This document shows, piece by piece, positions 1-8,483 of a stretch of DNA of 64,000 nt. Made by a program: the position numbers and the translations under genes. Under the pieces are notes generated by a model, which worked only from the letters and a program-made list of their open reading frames with translations, made no database searches and was not told the DNA's origin. Each line of letters starts with the position of its first letter. The stretch's first letter is position 1. This stretch comes from Bacillus alkalicellulosilyticus (GTDB taxonomy: Bacteria > Bacillota > Bacilli > Bacillales > Bacillaceae_F): NCBI RefSeq assembly GCF_002019795.1, contig NZ_KV917381.1, positions 3,690,068 to 3,754,067 of the forward strand, read 5' to 3'.

Positions 1-269
1 ATTTCCGACAAATTTATTTTACTCTCATCCTTGGGCATCGTCAAGAAAACGTATACAGCATCTATTCATGTTTTTTATTATTTCTTCACAAAAAAGAAGG
101 GACTAAATTGCCCCTCCTTTTTACATTTTAAGTTTGTCATCTTTGTTACGCAAAGTATCTTTATACAAGTAATGTCAATAATTACTAAGTGCGAATGTTC
201 GTTGCTCATCTGCCATTCGAACTATGTACTTACTGTGATTATTATTTTCATAAAAAGATAGCGTTCAGT

Positions 270-1619
270 CTATCCAATAATAATACGCTCTGTTGGATAT
301 TTATAATGACTTTTACGTTCTTTTCGTCGAATTGAAAACAAGAAAGCAACTAATCCAACACGCCCAATAAACATTAAAACCATTAAAACAAGCTGACTAT
401 TTATTGTAAGATCTGGCGTGATTCCCATTGATAAACCACAGGTTCCGAACGCTGAACTCGTTTCAAAAATAATAGCGGTTAACGGAATCCCATTCCCACT
501 TTCAAAAGCCGCTATCAAGATGACTGCAGAAAACAACATAATGATAAATACCGATAAGACAATAAAAGCTTTTTGTTGATCTTCTGGATGGATCTCCCGA
601 CCAAATACCTTTACATCTGTTTTTCCAAACGCAAAGCTTCGGATTGTTAAGAACATGACAGCTAGTGTTGTTGTCCGAATTCCTCCACCTACACTCGAGG
701 GACTAGCACCGATAATCATTAGCCCAGAAATAAACATTAACGTTGAAATATTTAATTCAGAGATATCCATTGTTGCTAATCCACCACTGCGGGACGTTGC
801 CGAGTTAAAGACTGCATTAAAGAATTGCTGATGCCAGGCCAACCCATCATAGTAGTAGCCTAGTTCTAATAACCAAATCCCTATGACCCCAATAAGAAAA
901 ACAATAAAATAAGTGGTAGTTGTAATTTTCGTGAATAAACTAAACTTGAAATTAGTATTTTTTCTAGAAAAATACTCCTTTAATTCCAACAAAACAGGGA
1001 ATCCAATAGCCCCTGCAAAGATTAATAAAATCACGACAAGTTGAACATAGTAATCATTAGCAAATGGAATTAATGACTGTCCAGTAATGTCAAACCCTGC
1101 ATTGGTAAACGCACTTAATGAAGCAAAAGCTCCTTGGTAAAAAGCTTCACCAACAGTATCAAAATAACGGATAAAATATGTACCTAAAATAAGAGCTCCT
1201 ATTAATTCAATGAGTAGCGCTACTAATAAAATCCCGCGCATTAAGCTAACCAATCCAGAAAATTGATTTTGGTTTTGGTCGACCATAATGAGCATTCGTT
1301 GAGACAAAACAATTTTTCTCCCAAACAACATCCACACGAATGTCCCCAAGGTCATAATACCTATGCCACCTAATTGAATGGCTAAAGATAGGAAAATGAT
1401 TCCCGTAAAACTATATGTTTCAGAAACATTTACAACAGTCAATCCCGTTACACTAACGGCACTCACTGACGTAAACAAAGCTTCGGAATATGTCAGATGA
1501 ACTCCTTCTTGATGAGAAATAGGAAGATAGAGCAAAATGCTAAATAAAAACATAGCTACAACATAGGATACTAATATCATTCGAAACGGAGTTAAAAACT
1601 GATTTAGTGCTAATTTCAT
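270..1619 (-). CDS. KtrB/KtrD-type potassium (cation) transporter subunit
   Basis: This is an integral membrane subunit of the Trk/Ktr/HKT superfamily, 449 residues, the usual length for KtrB. Four P-loop selectivity-filter motifs are visible in order: SVTGLT (about residue 56), TNAGFD (about 172), RSGGLA (about 277) and GTCGLS (about 391). A gating-loop sequence ASPSSVGGGIRTTT lies near residue 305. The N-terminus has no cytosolic extension and the C-terminus ends in the basic stretch typical of the family. Such proteins move K+, often Na+-coupled, and need a cytosolic RCK-domain partner (KtrA/KtrC), which is not in this window. The ATG is preceded by a GGAGG-type ribosome site. KtrB and KtrD cannot be told apart by eye. 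In B. subtilis the succinate dehydrogenase genes lie near yslB, so this location is a synteny break. Confidence 0.9.
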   Translation of the reverse strand: MKLALNQFLTPFRMILVSYVVAMFLFSILLYLPISHQEGVHLTYSEALFTSVSAVSVTGLTVVNVSETYSFTGIIFLSLAIQLGGIGIMTLGTFVWMLFGRKIVLSQRMLIMVDQNQNQFSGLVSLMRGILLVALLIELIGALILGTYFIRYFDTVGEAFYQGAFASLSAFTNAGFDITGQSLIPFANDYYVQLVVILLIFAGAIGFPVLLELKEYFSRKNTNFKFSLFTKITTTTYFIVFLIGVIGIWLLELGYYYDGLAWHQQFFNAVFNSATSRSGGLATMDISELNISTLMFISGLMIIGASPSSVGGGIRTTTLAVMFLTIRSFAFGKTDVKVFGREIHPEDQQKAFIVLSVFIIMLFSAVILIAAFESGNGIPLTAIIFETSSAFGTCGLSMGITPDLTINSQLVLMVLMFIGRVGLVAFLFSIRRKERKSHYKYPTERIIIG

Positions 1620-1694
1620 ACAAAAGTTACCTCCACCTTTATTCGCGCTTTAGTATACCATTAATAAAATAAGAAATGAAGAACATAGAGAAAA

Positions 1695-1710
1695 TAACGG
1701 ACTCAGAGTA
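1695..1710 (+). repeat. Short CGGAC-family motif
   Basis: The sequence TAACGGACTCAGAGTA lies just upstream of yslB. It resembles the CGGACACAGGA-type motifs at 4395-4410, 27218-27345 and 39762-39830, though this copy is short and diverged. Confidence 0.35.
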
Positions 1711-1743
1711 TAATAAATGTATTGGAATTGGGAGGGACGTAGC

Positions 1744-2190
1744 TTGGACAAAAAAGAACAAACGATTTATCAAAGCGAAGAACAAGTACCTTTATTCGGC
1801 TATCATTTAATACGTAACGTTTTATTACATGAATTGTTAGGCAAAGAGCATGACCATATTTTATACTGGACTGGAAAAACGATCGCTAGGTCATATCCAA
1901 TGTCAACAATTACTGGTATCATCGATTTCTTTCAGAAAGCGGGATGGGGAGAGTTAGAAGTTAAAAAACAAGGGAAAGACGAAATAAGCTTTCTGTTATA
2001 TCCTTCAGTTTCTAAGAAGCAATTTAATGTATCTTACCAGCTAGAGGCAGGTTTTCTGGCAGAACAAATTGAAAAACAAACAGGCTGTATCACCGAAACT
2101 GCAACTACCGAAAAACGCGAATACATTCAATTCTCCGTAAAAACAGATATAAAGGATACCGTACAAGAAGGCGGAATTTTAAATTATTAA
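1744..2190 (+). CDS. yslB: YslB family protein (DUF2507)
   Basis: This is a small soluble protein of the YslB/DUF2507 family, whose molecular function is unknown. I place the start at TTG 1744 because a strong GGAGGG site sits seven bases upstream; a longer reading from 1717 has no such site. The predicted length is 148 residues. The family core is visible as the HLIRNVLLHELLG segment and the ILYWTGKTIARSYP segment. It faces uvrC, as yslB lies next to uvrC in B. subtilis, but here it is transcribed convergently on the plus strand. A GCGAAGCC-family repeat begins directly at its stop codon and probably forms its 3' end. Confidence 0.8.
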   Translation: MDKKEQTIYQSEEQVPLFGYHLIRNVLLHELLGKEHDHILYWTGKTIARSYPMSTITGIIDFFQKAGWGELEVKKQGKDEISFLLYPSVSKKQFNVSYQLEAGFLAEQIEKQTGCITETATTEKREYIQFSVKTDIKDTVQEGGILNY

Positions 2191-2320
2191 AAAGCGAAAA
2201 CGGCGCTTTTGAAGCGATGAGCGAAGCCACTGCCTTTTTTAAAGTGTTTTACAAGTGCCTTTCTTGTAAAATACGCGCAGTGTGCGAAGCCATCGCCCTT
2301 CCTGAATTAGCCTAAAAGGC
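2188..2320 (+). repeat. GCGAAGCC-family structured repeat, copy A
   Basis: This copy starts at the yslB stop codon. Hairpin 1 is AAAAGCG/CGCTTTT (2190-2196 and 2204-2210). Box 1 GCGAAGCC is at 2221-2228. Hairpin 2 is GTGTTTTACAAG/CTTGTAAAATAC (2244-2255 and 2263-2274, one G-T pair). Box 2 GCGAAGCC is at 2284-2291, followed by a CCTGA tail. From box 1 onward it is nearly identical to copy E at 49614-49742. Confidence 0.8.
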
Positions 2321-2345
2321 ACCTAAGTTACTTTAAATCACAAAA

Positions 2346-2378
2346 ACAGCCAAAGGTCATTTTACGACCTTTGGCTGT
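2346..2378. terminator. Bidirectional intrinsic terminator between yslB and uvrC
   Basis: A perfect 13-bp stem (ACAGCCAAAGGTC with GACCTTTGGCTGT) encloses a 7-base loop. It has T-runs on both sides and abuts the uvrC stop codon, so it can end uvrC on the minus strand and yslB on the plus strand. Confidence 0.85.
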
Positions 2379-2379
2379 T

Positions 2380-4155
2380 TTATTTATCTTCATGCAATGC
2401 TTGTAAAAGATTTTCAGCAACACGTTTTGGTATCGATAACTGTTGCAACTCCTCTATACTTGCTTCCTTCATCTTTTTTACAGAACCGAAATGCTTCAAA
2501 AGTTGTCGCTTTCGTTTTTCACCAATTCCTTCTATATCATCTAACACCGATGAAATCATTGATTTCCCTCTTGTTTGACGGTGGAAGGATATTGCGAAGC
2601 GATGAACCTCGTCCTGAATTCGTTGGAGCAAGTAAAATTCATGACTGTCTCTTTTTAGTGGAATGATTTCAGGCGGGTCTCCCATGAGCAATTGTGATGT
2701 TTTATGCTTTTCATCTTTGGCAAGTCCACAAACAGGGATGGACAACCCTAATTCATCTTCAAGAATACTTTGGGCCGCTGAGATTTGACCTTTTCCTCCG
2801 TCAATGACAATTAGATCAGGGAATGGGCCATTATCTCTTAATAACCGGAGATATCGTCTTCGGATAACCTCACGCATTGAACCATAATCATCAGGCCCAA
2901 TGACATCTTTTATTTTATATTTTCTGTAATCCTTTTTACTTGGCTTTCCGTCAAGAAAAGTAATCATCGCCGAAACTGGATCTGTTCCTTGAATATTCGA
3001 GTTATCAAACGCTTCGATTCGATATGGTGGATTTATATTTAATGCCATTCCAAGGTTTTCTACAGCTTTCACTGTTCGTCTTTCGTCTCGTTCAATTAAC
3101 GCAAATTTTTCAGTTAATGCCACCTCAGCATTTTTCTTTGCCAATGCCACAAGTTCTTTTTTGGTACCACGTTGCGGAATGCTAACTTTGATTCCAAGAA
3201 GCTTCTCAACTGCTTCTGCATCTACGTCATTCGGTAACAAGATTTCAACTGGTTTAATGTGATTCTTTTCTAAATAAAACTGGCCGATAAACGTGAGCAA
3301 ATCTTCTTCTGGCTCTTGGTAAAATGGAAAAATAGAAACATCACGTTCAATTAACTTTCCTTGTCTAATGAAAAAGACTTGAACACACATCCATCCTTTA
3401 TCAAAAGCAAAAGCAAATACATCCCGGTCAATCCTCTCATGGATCGCCATCTTTTGTTTTTCTCTAACGGTATCCATTTGAACAAGGATATCGCGTAATT
3501 CTTTAGCCCGCTCAAAATTTAAATCCTCTGCAGCTTGGTGCATTTTCTGTGTAAGTGATACTTTAATTTCGTCATGACCTGATTTAAGGAACCGAGATAT
3601 TTCTGATACCATTTCCTTGTTTTGTTCTCGCGTTACATCATACACACATGGGGCAAGACACTGCCCGATATGATAATATAGGCAAACTCTGTCTGGGAGC
3701 GTTTTACACTTGCGCAGCGGGTAGAGTCTGTCGAGTAATTTCTTCGTTTCTGTCGCCGCCCCTGCATTTGGATAAGGACCAAAATACTTTCCACCGTCTT
3801 TTTTTACTTTTCTTGTAATTAAAAGACGCGGGTGTTCTTCATTGGTCAATTTTAAATAAGGATATGATTTATCATCCTTAAGCATCACATTATATTTTGG
3901 GTCGTGTTTTTTAATTAAATTTATTTCTAATAATAACGCTTCAATATTAGAAGACGTTATGATATATTCAAAATCAACAATTTCACTGACGAGTCGTTGG
4001 GTTTTGCCATCATGACTTCCAGTAAAATAAGAGCGAACTCGATTTTTTAATACTTTTGCTTTTCCTACATAAATAACCGTTCCTTGCTTGTCTTTCATTA
4101 AGTAACAGCCTGGTTGGTCCGGTAGAACCGCAAGTTTCTCTTTTATAGAAGCCAT
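2380..4155 (-). CDS. uvrC: Excinuclease ABC subunit C
   Basis: UvrC makes both incisions in UvrABC nucleotide excision repair. The N-terminal GIY-YIG nuclease domain is visible (GCYLMKD, then IYVGKAK). It is followed by a Cys-containing middle region ([21 protein letters not shown]), a UVR helix ([16 protein letters not shown]), the RNase H-like C-terminal nuclease core ([25 protein letters not shown]) and a helix-hairpin-helix end ([13 protein letters not shown]). I start at ATG 4155 (MASIKEKL), giving 591 residues and a purine-rich GGGGAAGG site; an in-frame ATG 42 bases upstream would add a basic leader unlike the family. It lies downstream of trxA, as in B. subtilis, separated by a repeat element. 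Confidence 0.95.
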   Translation of the reverse strand: MASIKEKLAVLPDQPGCYLMKDKQGTVIYVGKAKVLKNRVRSYFTGSHDGKTQRLVSEIVDFEYIITSSNIEALLLEINLIKKHDPKYNVMLKDDKSYPYLKLTNEEHPRLLITRKVKKDGGKYFGPYPNAGAATETKKLLDRLYPLRKCKTLPDRVCLYYHIGQCLAPCVYDVTREQNKEMVSEISRFLKSGHDEIKVSLTQKMHQAAEDLNFERAKELRDILVQMDTVREKQKMAIHERIDRDVFAFAFDKGWMCVQVFFIRQGKLIERDVSIFPFYQEPEEDLLTFIGQFYLEKNHIKPVEILLPNDVDAEAVEKLLGIKVSIPQRGTKKELVALAKKNAEVALTEKFALIERDERRTVKAVENLGMALNINPPYRIEAFDNSNIQGTDPVSAMITFLDGKPSKKDYRKYKIKDVIGPDDYGSMREVIRRRYLRLLRDNGPFPDLIVIDGGKGQISAAQSILEDELGLSIPVCGLAKDEKHKTSQLLMGDPPEIIPLKRDSHEFYLLQRIQDEVHRFAISFHRQTRGKSMISSVLDDIEGIGEKRKRQLLKHFGSVKKMKEASIEELQQLSIPKRVAENLLQALHEDK

Positions 4156-4232
4156 AGACCTTCCCCTCCTCCTTCTATTGTTGTTCAAGTGTAGCAATTT
4201 TGCAAATAGAATCCCAGTAGAAAATCTTGGCT

Positions 4233-4345
4233 TAAGAAAAACCGCAAAAGCGGTCTTTTCTTAGAAGCACTGTGCGAAGCCGCTACCTTCTTTTCAAAGC
4301 CAGTGCTCATCCTGAGTTATCATCCAAAGGCATCTATGAACTATC
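4233..4345 (+). repeat. GCGAAGCC-family repeat, copy B (deleted form)
   Basis: Hairpin 1 is AAGAAAAACCGC with GCGGTCTTTTCTT (4234-4245 and 4250-4262), followed by box 1 GCGAAGCC at 4274-4281. The sequence then passes from the T-rich stretch directly to the GCCAGTGCTC-CCTGAG tail. Compared with copy F at 55420, this copy lacks hairpin 2 and most of box 2. It lies between trxA and uvrC and reads opposite to both genes. Confidence 0.75.
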
Positions 4346-4394
4346 TTTCTTGTTCCATTAACAATCCCCTTTCTCACTTATAGGGGAAATATCA

Positions 4395-4410
4395 GCGGAT
4401 CCTGTGTCCG
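4395..4410 (-). repeat. Short CGGAC-family motif
   Basis: Read on the minus strand this is CGGACACAGGATCCGC. It shares the CGGACACAGGA core with the copy at 39762-39782 and is itself partly palindromic (CGGAT...GTCCG). Confidence 0.45.
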
Positions 4411-4435
4411 ATAGAAAGGGACCATCTTTCTATGT

Positions 4436-4472
4436 TCATAAAAAAAGCTGACTCCGAAATGGAATCAGCTTT
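4436..4472 (-). terminator. trxA terminator
   Basis: On the minus strand the stem AAAGCTGATTCC pairs with GGAGTCAGCTTT (4444-4472) around a short loop, followed by a run of seven Ts. It ends the trxA transcript just past the stop codon. Confidence 0.85.
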
Positions 4473-4478
4473 CTTTGA

Positions 4479-4793
4479 TTATAAGTGTTTGTTTAATAGT
4501 TCTTCTAATGCTTCTTTTGGTTGGAAACCAACTACTTGGTCAACCTTTTCACCATTTTTGAAGACCATTAATGTAGGAATACTCATAACTCCGTATTTAC
4601 CTGCAGTTTCTTGGTTTTCATCTACATCCAGCTTAACGATTTTTACTTTATCTCCTAATTCACCATCTAATTCTTCTAGAACTGGAGCAATCATTTTACA
4701 AGGTCCGCACCATGGAGCCCAAAAGTCAGCTAGTACGACACCTTCTCCAGTTTCTGTTCCGAATGTTTGGTCAGTTACATTTACAATAGCCAT
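4479..4793 (-). CDS. trxA: Thioredoxin
   Basis: This is a cytosolic disulfide reductase of 104 residues, the normal thioredoxin length. The redox-active WCGPC motif is at residues 28-32 and the conserved cis-proline loop is in MSIPTLMVF. The start is ATG 4793, which has a strong AAGGAGG site; an upstream in-frame ATG at 4826 has no site and would add an atypical leader. It is separated from etfA upstream by about 400 bases including the etfA terminator, so it has its own promoter region. Confidence 0.96.
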   Translation of the reverse strand: MAIVNVTDQTFGTETGEGVVLADFWAPWCGPCKMIAPVLEELDGELGDKVKIVKLDVDENQETAGKYGVMSIPTLMVFKNGEKVDQVVGFQPKEALEELLNKHL

Positions 4794-5139
4794 TTCTATT
4801 TCCTCCTTAATAAACAACTTCTTCATTCAAAAAAATTATACCATTGTCTTCCACTATAAGCCATCATCTTGCTCACACACTATCATACCCATTATTATAA
4901 AAAAACTTACAAATGAAACCAACAATCTAAAAACTAAAACGATGCAAGAAAGCACCATGACTCAAAAAAAAAATAATACTGTTGTGTATATGGTTTGCTG
5001 CTTCTTCTCTTATTTCGTGTTCGCATTTTTTATTTGCGTACTCGTTTTAGGGCTTTTGCCTTCGATTCGTGTTCATATGTAAGCTGACCGAAGAACTTAT
5101 AAATAGAATTGAAGTTGAGAAAACAGGTAAAAATCAGAG

Positions 5140-5174
5140 AGCGCTGAAAAAGTTAAACTAACTTTTTCAGCGCT
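5140..5174 (-). terminator. etfA terminator (CACTGAAAAAGTT-type stem)
   Basis: A perfect 16-bp stem (AGCGCTGAAAAAGTTA paired with its reverse complement) encloses a 3-base loop downstream of etfA. The GCTGAAAAAGTT core resembles the stems at 12490, 17172, 17317 and 55581. Confidence 0.8.
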
Positions 5175-5191
5175 TTCAAAAATCAACCTGT

Positions 5192-6166
5192 TTATGATGC
5201 TACAACTTTTTTTAGTTCTTCCGTTAAGATTGGAATGACTTCAAATAAATCGCCTACGATGCCATAATCCGCTACTTCAAAGATTGGTGCTTCTGGGTCT
5301 TTGTTAATGGCAACGATGATTTTTGAATTCGACATTCCTGCTAAATGCTGAATCGCACCTGAAATGCCAACGGCAATATATAAATCTGGTGTTACCACTT
5401 TTCCGGTTTGACCAATTTGTAAAGAGTAGTCGCAGTAATCCGCGTCACATGCTCCACGCGAGGCACCGACGGCAGCGCCTAATACGGTAGCTAATTCTTC
5501 TAGTGGACCGAATCCTTCTTTACTTTTTACTCCTCTTCCACCAGCAACAACTACTTTTGCTTCAGAAAGGTCAACTCCGCTAGTTGACTTGCGTACAATT
5601 TCTTTAATTGTTGTTCGCAAATCTTTAATATCTACCGTCAAGCTCCCTATGTCACCCGTACGGGAAGAATCCTTTTCTAGTACTTCGATGTTATTCGGTC
5701 GAATCGTTGCAAACACAATGCCTTCTTCTATCGTTTTCTTTTCAAACGCTTTACCTGAGTAGATAGGTCTTGTGAATACAACATCTTCTCCATCGCTTTC
5801 AATGGCAACCACATCAGAAAGTAACCCTGCATTTACTTTCATAGCAATTCGCGGAGCTACATCTTTCCCTGCTGCGGTATGTCCAAGGACAACACCCTCT
5901 GGTTGTTCTACGTCCATAATTTGAAGAATGGCCTGTTGGTAAGCATCTGTTGTGTATTCCTTTAAGTCTGAACTTTCTACTTTAATGACTCTATCGGCTC
6001 CATAATGGATCAATGTTTCCGCTAATGAACTTACCTCTTCTCCAAGAACAGCGGCAACAACCTCTCCGCCATTTGCGATTTGCGTTCCAGCTGCAATCGC
6101 CTCAAATGATACATTACGTAGCTCGCCATCGCGAACTTCAGCTACTACAAGTACTTTTTTTGACAT
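5192..6166 (-). CDS. etfA: Electron transfer flavoprotein alpha subunit
   Basis: EtfA and EtfB form the FAD-binding heterodimer that takes electrons from acyl-CoA dehydrogenases and passes them towards the quinone pool. The 324-residue protein ends with the FAD-binding alpha-ETF C-terminal domain; the GGRGVKSKEGF motif (about residue 209), the segment CDADYCDYSLQIGQTGK and the SGAIQHLAGM motif are visible. The ATG is preceded by AAGGAGG, and the gap to etfB is only 12 bases, so the two are translated as a pair. As the last gene before a strong terminator, it closes the fadR-fadB-etfB-etfA unit. Confidence 0.95.
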   Translation of the reverse strand: MSKKVLVVAEVRDGELRNVSFEAIAAGTQIANGGEVVAAVLGEEVSSLAETLIHYGADRVIKVESSDLKEYTTDAYQQAILQIMDVEQPEGVVLGHTAAGKDVAPRIAMKVNAGLLSDVVAIESDGEDVVFTRPIYSGKAFEKKTIEEGIVFATIRPNNIEVLEKDSSRTGDIGSLTVDIKDLRTTIKEIVRKSTSGVDLSEAKVVVAGGRGVKSKEGFGPLEELATVLGAAVGASRGACDADYCDYSLQIGQTGKVVTPDLYIAVGISGAIQHLAGMSNSKIIVAINKDPEAPIFEVADYGIVGDLFEVIPILTEELKKVVAS

Positions 6167-6178
6167 GGTGGACCCTCC

Positions 6179-6949
6179 TTAAATGACTTTTGCTTCTGTT
6201 TTTAGTAATGACACTAGCTCTTTTACTTGGTTGTTTACATCGCCTTCAAGGACTTTCCCAGCCTGTTTTTGTGGAGGAAGGAAAATCTCTATTGTTTTCG
6301 TTTTAGGTTCAACATCGTCTTCATCTAAGTCCAGGTCATCTAAATCCAATGTCTCCAATGGTTTCTTTTTCGCCTTCATTATCCCTGGTAAAGATGGATA
6401 TCTCGGCTCATTTAAACCTTGTTGGGCTGTAACAAGAACTGGTAACGAAACTTCAAGTGTTTCTTCATCCCCTTCTACATCACGTACAATCGTCGCAGTA
6501 GACCCTGAAATATCAATCTTAGTAATTGTAGTTACTTGAGCGATCCCTAATAATTCTGCGACCCTTGGACCTACTTGCCCCGAACCTCCATCCACTGCTA
6601 CATTCCCGCCTAACACAATATCAACCTCTTGGTCTTTTAAATAGGTTGCTAGTAATGTAGCCGTTGTAAATTGATCGAGTTCATCAAGATCTTCACTATC
6701 AATTAGCACCGCTTTATCTGCTCCCATGGCTAATGCAGTTCGGAGCTGTTTTTCTGCCTCCTCTTCGCCGACAGTGACAACCGTTACTTCGCCATCATGC
6801 TCATCTCGTAGCTTAATCGCTTCTTCAATCGCATATTCGTCGTATGGGTTAATAATAAAAGTAGCTCCACCTTCATCAATTTTCCCATGATCTATTGTGA
6901 TCTTCTCTTCCGTGTCAAATGTTCGTTTCATAATTACAAAAATATTCAT
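6179..6949 (-). CDS. etfB: Electron transfer flavoprotein beta subunit
   Basis: This is the beta subunit of the electron transfer flavoprotein, 256 residues, typical for the family. The ETF AMP-binding fold is recognisable in the ALAMGADKAVLI stretch, the GGNVAVDGGSGQVGPRVAE motif (about residue 118) and the signature-like EVSLPVLVTAQQGLNEPRYPS. An AAGGAGG site precedes the ATG. It lies 35 bases downstream of fadB and 12 bases upstream of etfA. This is the arrangement of the B. subtilis beta-oxidation operon. Confidence 0.95.
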   Translation of the reverse strand: MNIFVIMKRTFDTEEKITIDHGKIDEGGATFIINPYDEYAIEEAIKLRDEHDGEVTVVTVGEEEAEKQLRTALAMGADKAVLIDSEDLDELDQFTTATLLATYLKDQEVDIVLGGNVAVDGGSGQVGPRVAELLGIAQVTTITKIDISGSTATIVRDVEGDEETLEVSLPVLVTAQQGLNEPRYPSLPGIMKAKKKPLETLDLDDLDLDEDDVEPKTKTIEIFLPPQKQAGKVLEGDVNNQVKELVSLLKTEAKVI

Positions 6950-6984
6950 TACGTACTCCCTCCTTATAGTTACAACATATTACG

Positions 6985-7761
6985 TTACTTATTTTTAAAT
7001 TCAGGTTTTCGTTTTTCAATAAAAGCTTGAATGCCTTCTTTTCCGTCGTAGGAGTCATATGCTTTACCAAATAACTTCGCTTCTTTTTCAACGCCAAGGT
7101 CAAAATTACTATCTCCCACGTAAGTAAACGCTTCCAAAAGTAATTCAACAGTTACACTACTTTTAGCAGCAATCTTAGAAGCTAGTAGCTGTGCTTGTTC
7201 AAACAATTGTGTTTCATCTGGATATGAAGCATTAACCAATCCCCAAGAAACAGCTTCTTTCCCTGTAATCGGTTCACTCGTTAATATCATTTCAAGTGCT
7301 TTAGCTTTACCAACTAAGCGTGGTAAACGTTGGGTTCCTGCGAAACCTGGAATTAAGCCTAATTGCATTTCTGGTAAACCTAGCTTTGCATCATCGGTAG
7401 CTAACCTAATATGACATGCCATAACGAGTTCTAACCCTCCACCAAGGGCTGCTCCATGGATAGCACATATAATAGGCTTTTTAAAGGACTCGATTCGGTT
7501 AAATAAGAGCTGACCCTTTCTTGCAAGTTTAGCAAACTCTTTTCCCGTCTCTACTTGTGTAAATTCTTTAATATCTGCACCGGCAGCAAAAAAACGTCCT
7601 TCCCCTTGTAAAACAACTACCTTCACTTCATCTTGTTGCTCTATTTCATCTAATATGTTAGCAAGCTCGGTTAATACTTTACTTGATAAAGCATTTGCTG
7701 GTGGTCGGTGTAATGTAACTGTTGCAATAGAGTCTTTCAACGACATTGAAAGATATCCCAC
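6985..7761 (-). CDS. fadB: Enoyl-CoA hydratase (beta-oxidation)
   Basis: This is a crotonase-fold protein of 258 residues that hydrates trans-2-enoyl-CoA in fatty acid degradation. The oxyanion-hole motif FFAAGADIKEF (about residue 57) and the GGGLELVMACHIRLA and LPEMQLGLIPGFAGTQRL motifs, which carry the two catalytic glutamates, are intact. I use GTG 7761, preceded by a GGAGGGAG site; an in-frame ATG lies five codons inside. The neighbours (fadR, etfB, etfA) support a beta-oxidation role. It corresponds to B. subtilis FadB (YsiB). Other crotonase substrates cannot be excluded from sequence alone. Confidence 0.88.
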   Translation of the reverse strand: MGYLSMSLKDSIATVTLHRPPANALSSKVLTELANILDEIEQQDEVKVVVLQGEGRFFAAGADIKEFTQVETGKEFAKLARKGQLLFNRIESFKKPIICAIHGAALGGGLELVMACHIRLATDDAKLGLPEMQLGLIPGFAGTQRLPRLVGKAKALEMILTSEPITGKEAVSWGLVNASYPDETQLFEQAQLLASKIAAKSSVTVELLLEAFTYVGDSNFDLGVEKEAKLFGKAYDSYDGKEGIQAFIEKRKPEFKNK

Positions 7762-7797
7762 CGTATCTCACTCCCTCCAAATAAACAATTAAGATTG

Positions 7798-7825
7798 GGA
7801 ATAGGAAAGTGTTCTTTCCTATTCC
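7798..7825. other. Perfect 12-bp inverted repeat between fadR and fadB
   Basis: GGAATAGGAAAG pairs perfectly with CTTTCCTATTCC around a 4-base loop. On the minus (gene) strand there is no T-run after it, so it is not a standard terminator. It may be an mRNA processing or stability element between fadR and fadB, or a weak plus-strand terminator. Confidence 0.5.
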
Positions 7826-7837
7826 TTTATCATTGTA

Positions 7838-8431
7838 TTACCGATTGATGCTAGTTAGCCCATTAACAAGCATTTGTTGCACAGGCTTTGCTAAAGAAAC
7901 TAAATCATATTTGCCGTCTTTCATCACCCAGTTTGTGACCACTTCATCTAATGTGCCAAATATCATTTGACGAACGAGGCGATTGTCTAAGTTTGCGTTA
8001 AAATAACCTGACTCTTTCCCATCAACTAGTACGACATCAATGAGTTGTAGGTAGCCTTTTAACACTTCGTTAATCTTGAGACGTAACTCTGCATTTGATT
8101 GTCTCAGTTCCAGCTGTGTCACTACAGCTAATGCATAATTGGCTGCGAGTTGTTTAAAATGCATTTGAATAAGTCTAAATAACTTTTCCCCAGGGTCGTT
8201 TTCTTTCTCGATTTGTTCTTTAGTTTTTTCAACAAATCGCCCCATTTTTTCCTCGAATAAAGAAATTAAAATATCCTCTTTATTTTTGAAATATAAATAG
8301 ATGGTTCCATCTGCGACACCGGCTTCTTTCGCTATCTTTGAAACTTGAGCTTGGTGATAACCATGTTCTGCTATAACCCTCACTGCTGCTTCGATGATAA
8401 GGTCATATTTAGGGCCTCTTTTCTTTCCCAC
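7838..8431 (-). CDS. fadR: TetR-family fatty acid degradation repressor FadR
   Basis: This is a TetR-type repressor, 197 residues. The N-terminal helix-turn-helix domain reads IIEAAVRVIAEHGY, then AQVSKIAKEAGVADGTIYLYFKNKEDIL, which is characteristic. It corresponds to B. subtilis FadR (YsiA), which represses beta-oxidation genes until long-chain acyl-CoA binds. I start at GTG 8431, behind an AAAGGAAG site; an ATG at 8476 would place the FadR operator inside the coding region. The operator and a near-consensus promoter lie directly upstream, so the gene is probably autoregulated together with fadB-etfBA. Confidence 0.88.
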   Translation of the reverse strand: MGKKRGPKYDLIIEAAVRVIAEHGYHQAQVSKIAKEAGVADGTIYLYFKNKEDILISLFEEKMGRFVEKTKEQIEKENDPGEKLFRLIQMHFKQLAANYALAVVTQLELRQSNAELRLKINEVLKGYLQLIDVVLVDGKESGYFNANLDNRLVRQMIFGTLDEVVTNWVMKDGKYDLVSLAKPVQQMLVNGLTSINR

Positions 8432-8457
8432 TTGTCTCTTCCTTTCACACAAGAAAA

Positions 8458-8475
8458 TGAATGACCATTCATTCA
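8458..8475. promoter_or_regulatory. FadR operator in front of fadR
   Basis: On the minus strand the site is TGAATGAATGGTCATTCA, one mismatch from the B. subtilis FadR consensus TGAATGAMTANTCATTCA. It lies just downstream of the predicted -10 box, over the transcription start, which is a repressing position. Confidence 0.8.
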
Positions 8476-8483
8476 TATTTCTA

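Noticed and set aside
31-261. 76-codon plus-strand ORF at the left edge
   Set aside because: No ribosome site, low-complexity hydrophobic sequence and no family resemblance; it lies in the 3' region of the transporter gene. The first 269 bases show only a weak possible terminator hairpin near 88-121.
4957-5082. Possible 41-residue plus-strand membrane peptide in the trxA-etfA gap
   Set aside because: It is hydrophobic (VVYMVCCFFSYFVFAFF) but lacks a proper ribosome site and lies in T-rich DNA that gives such ORFs by chance; it also overlaps the likely trxA promoter region.
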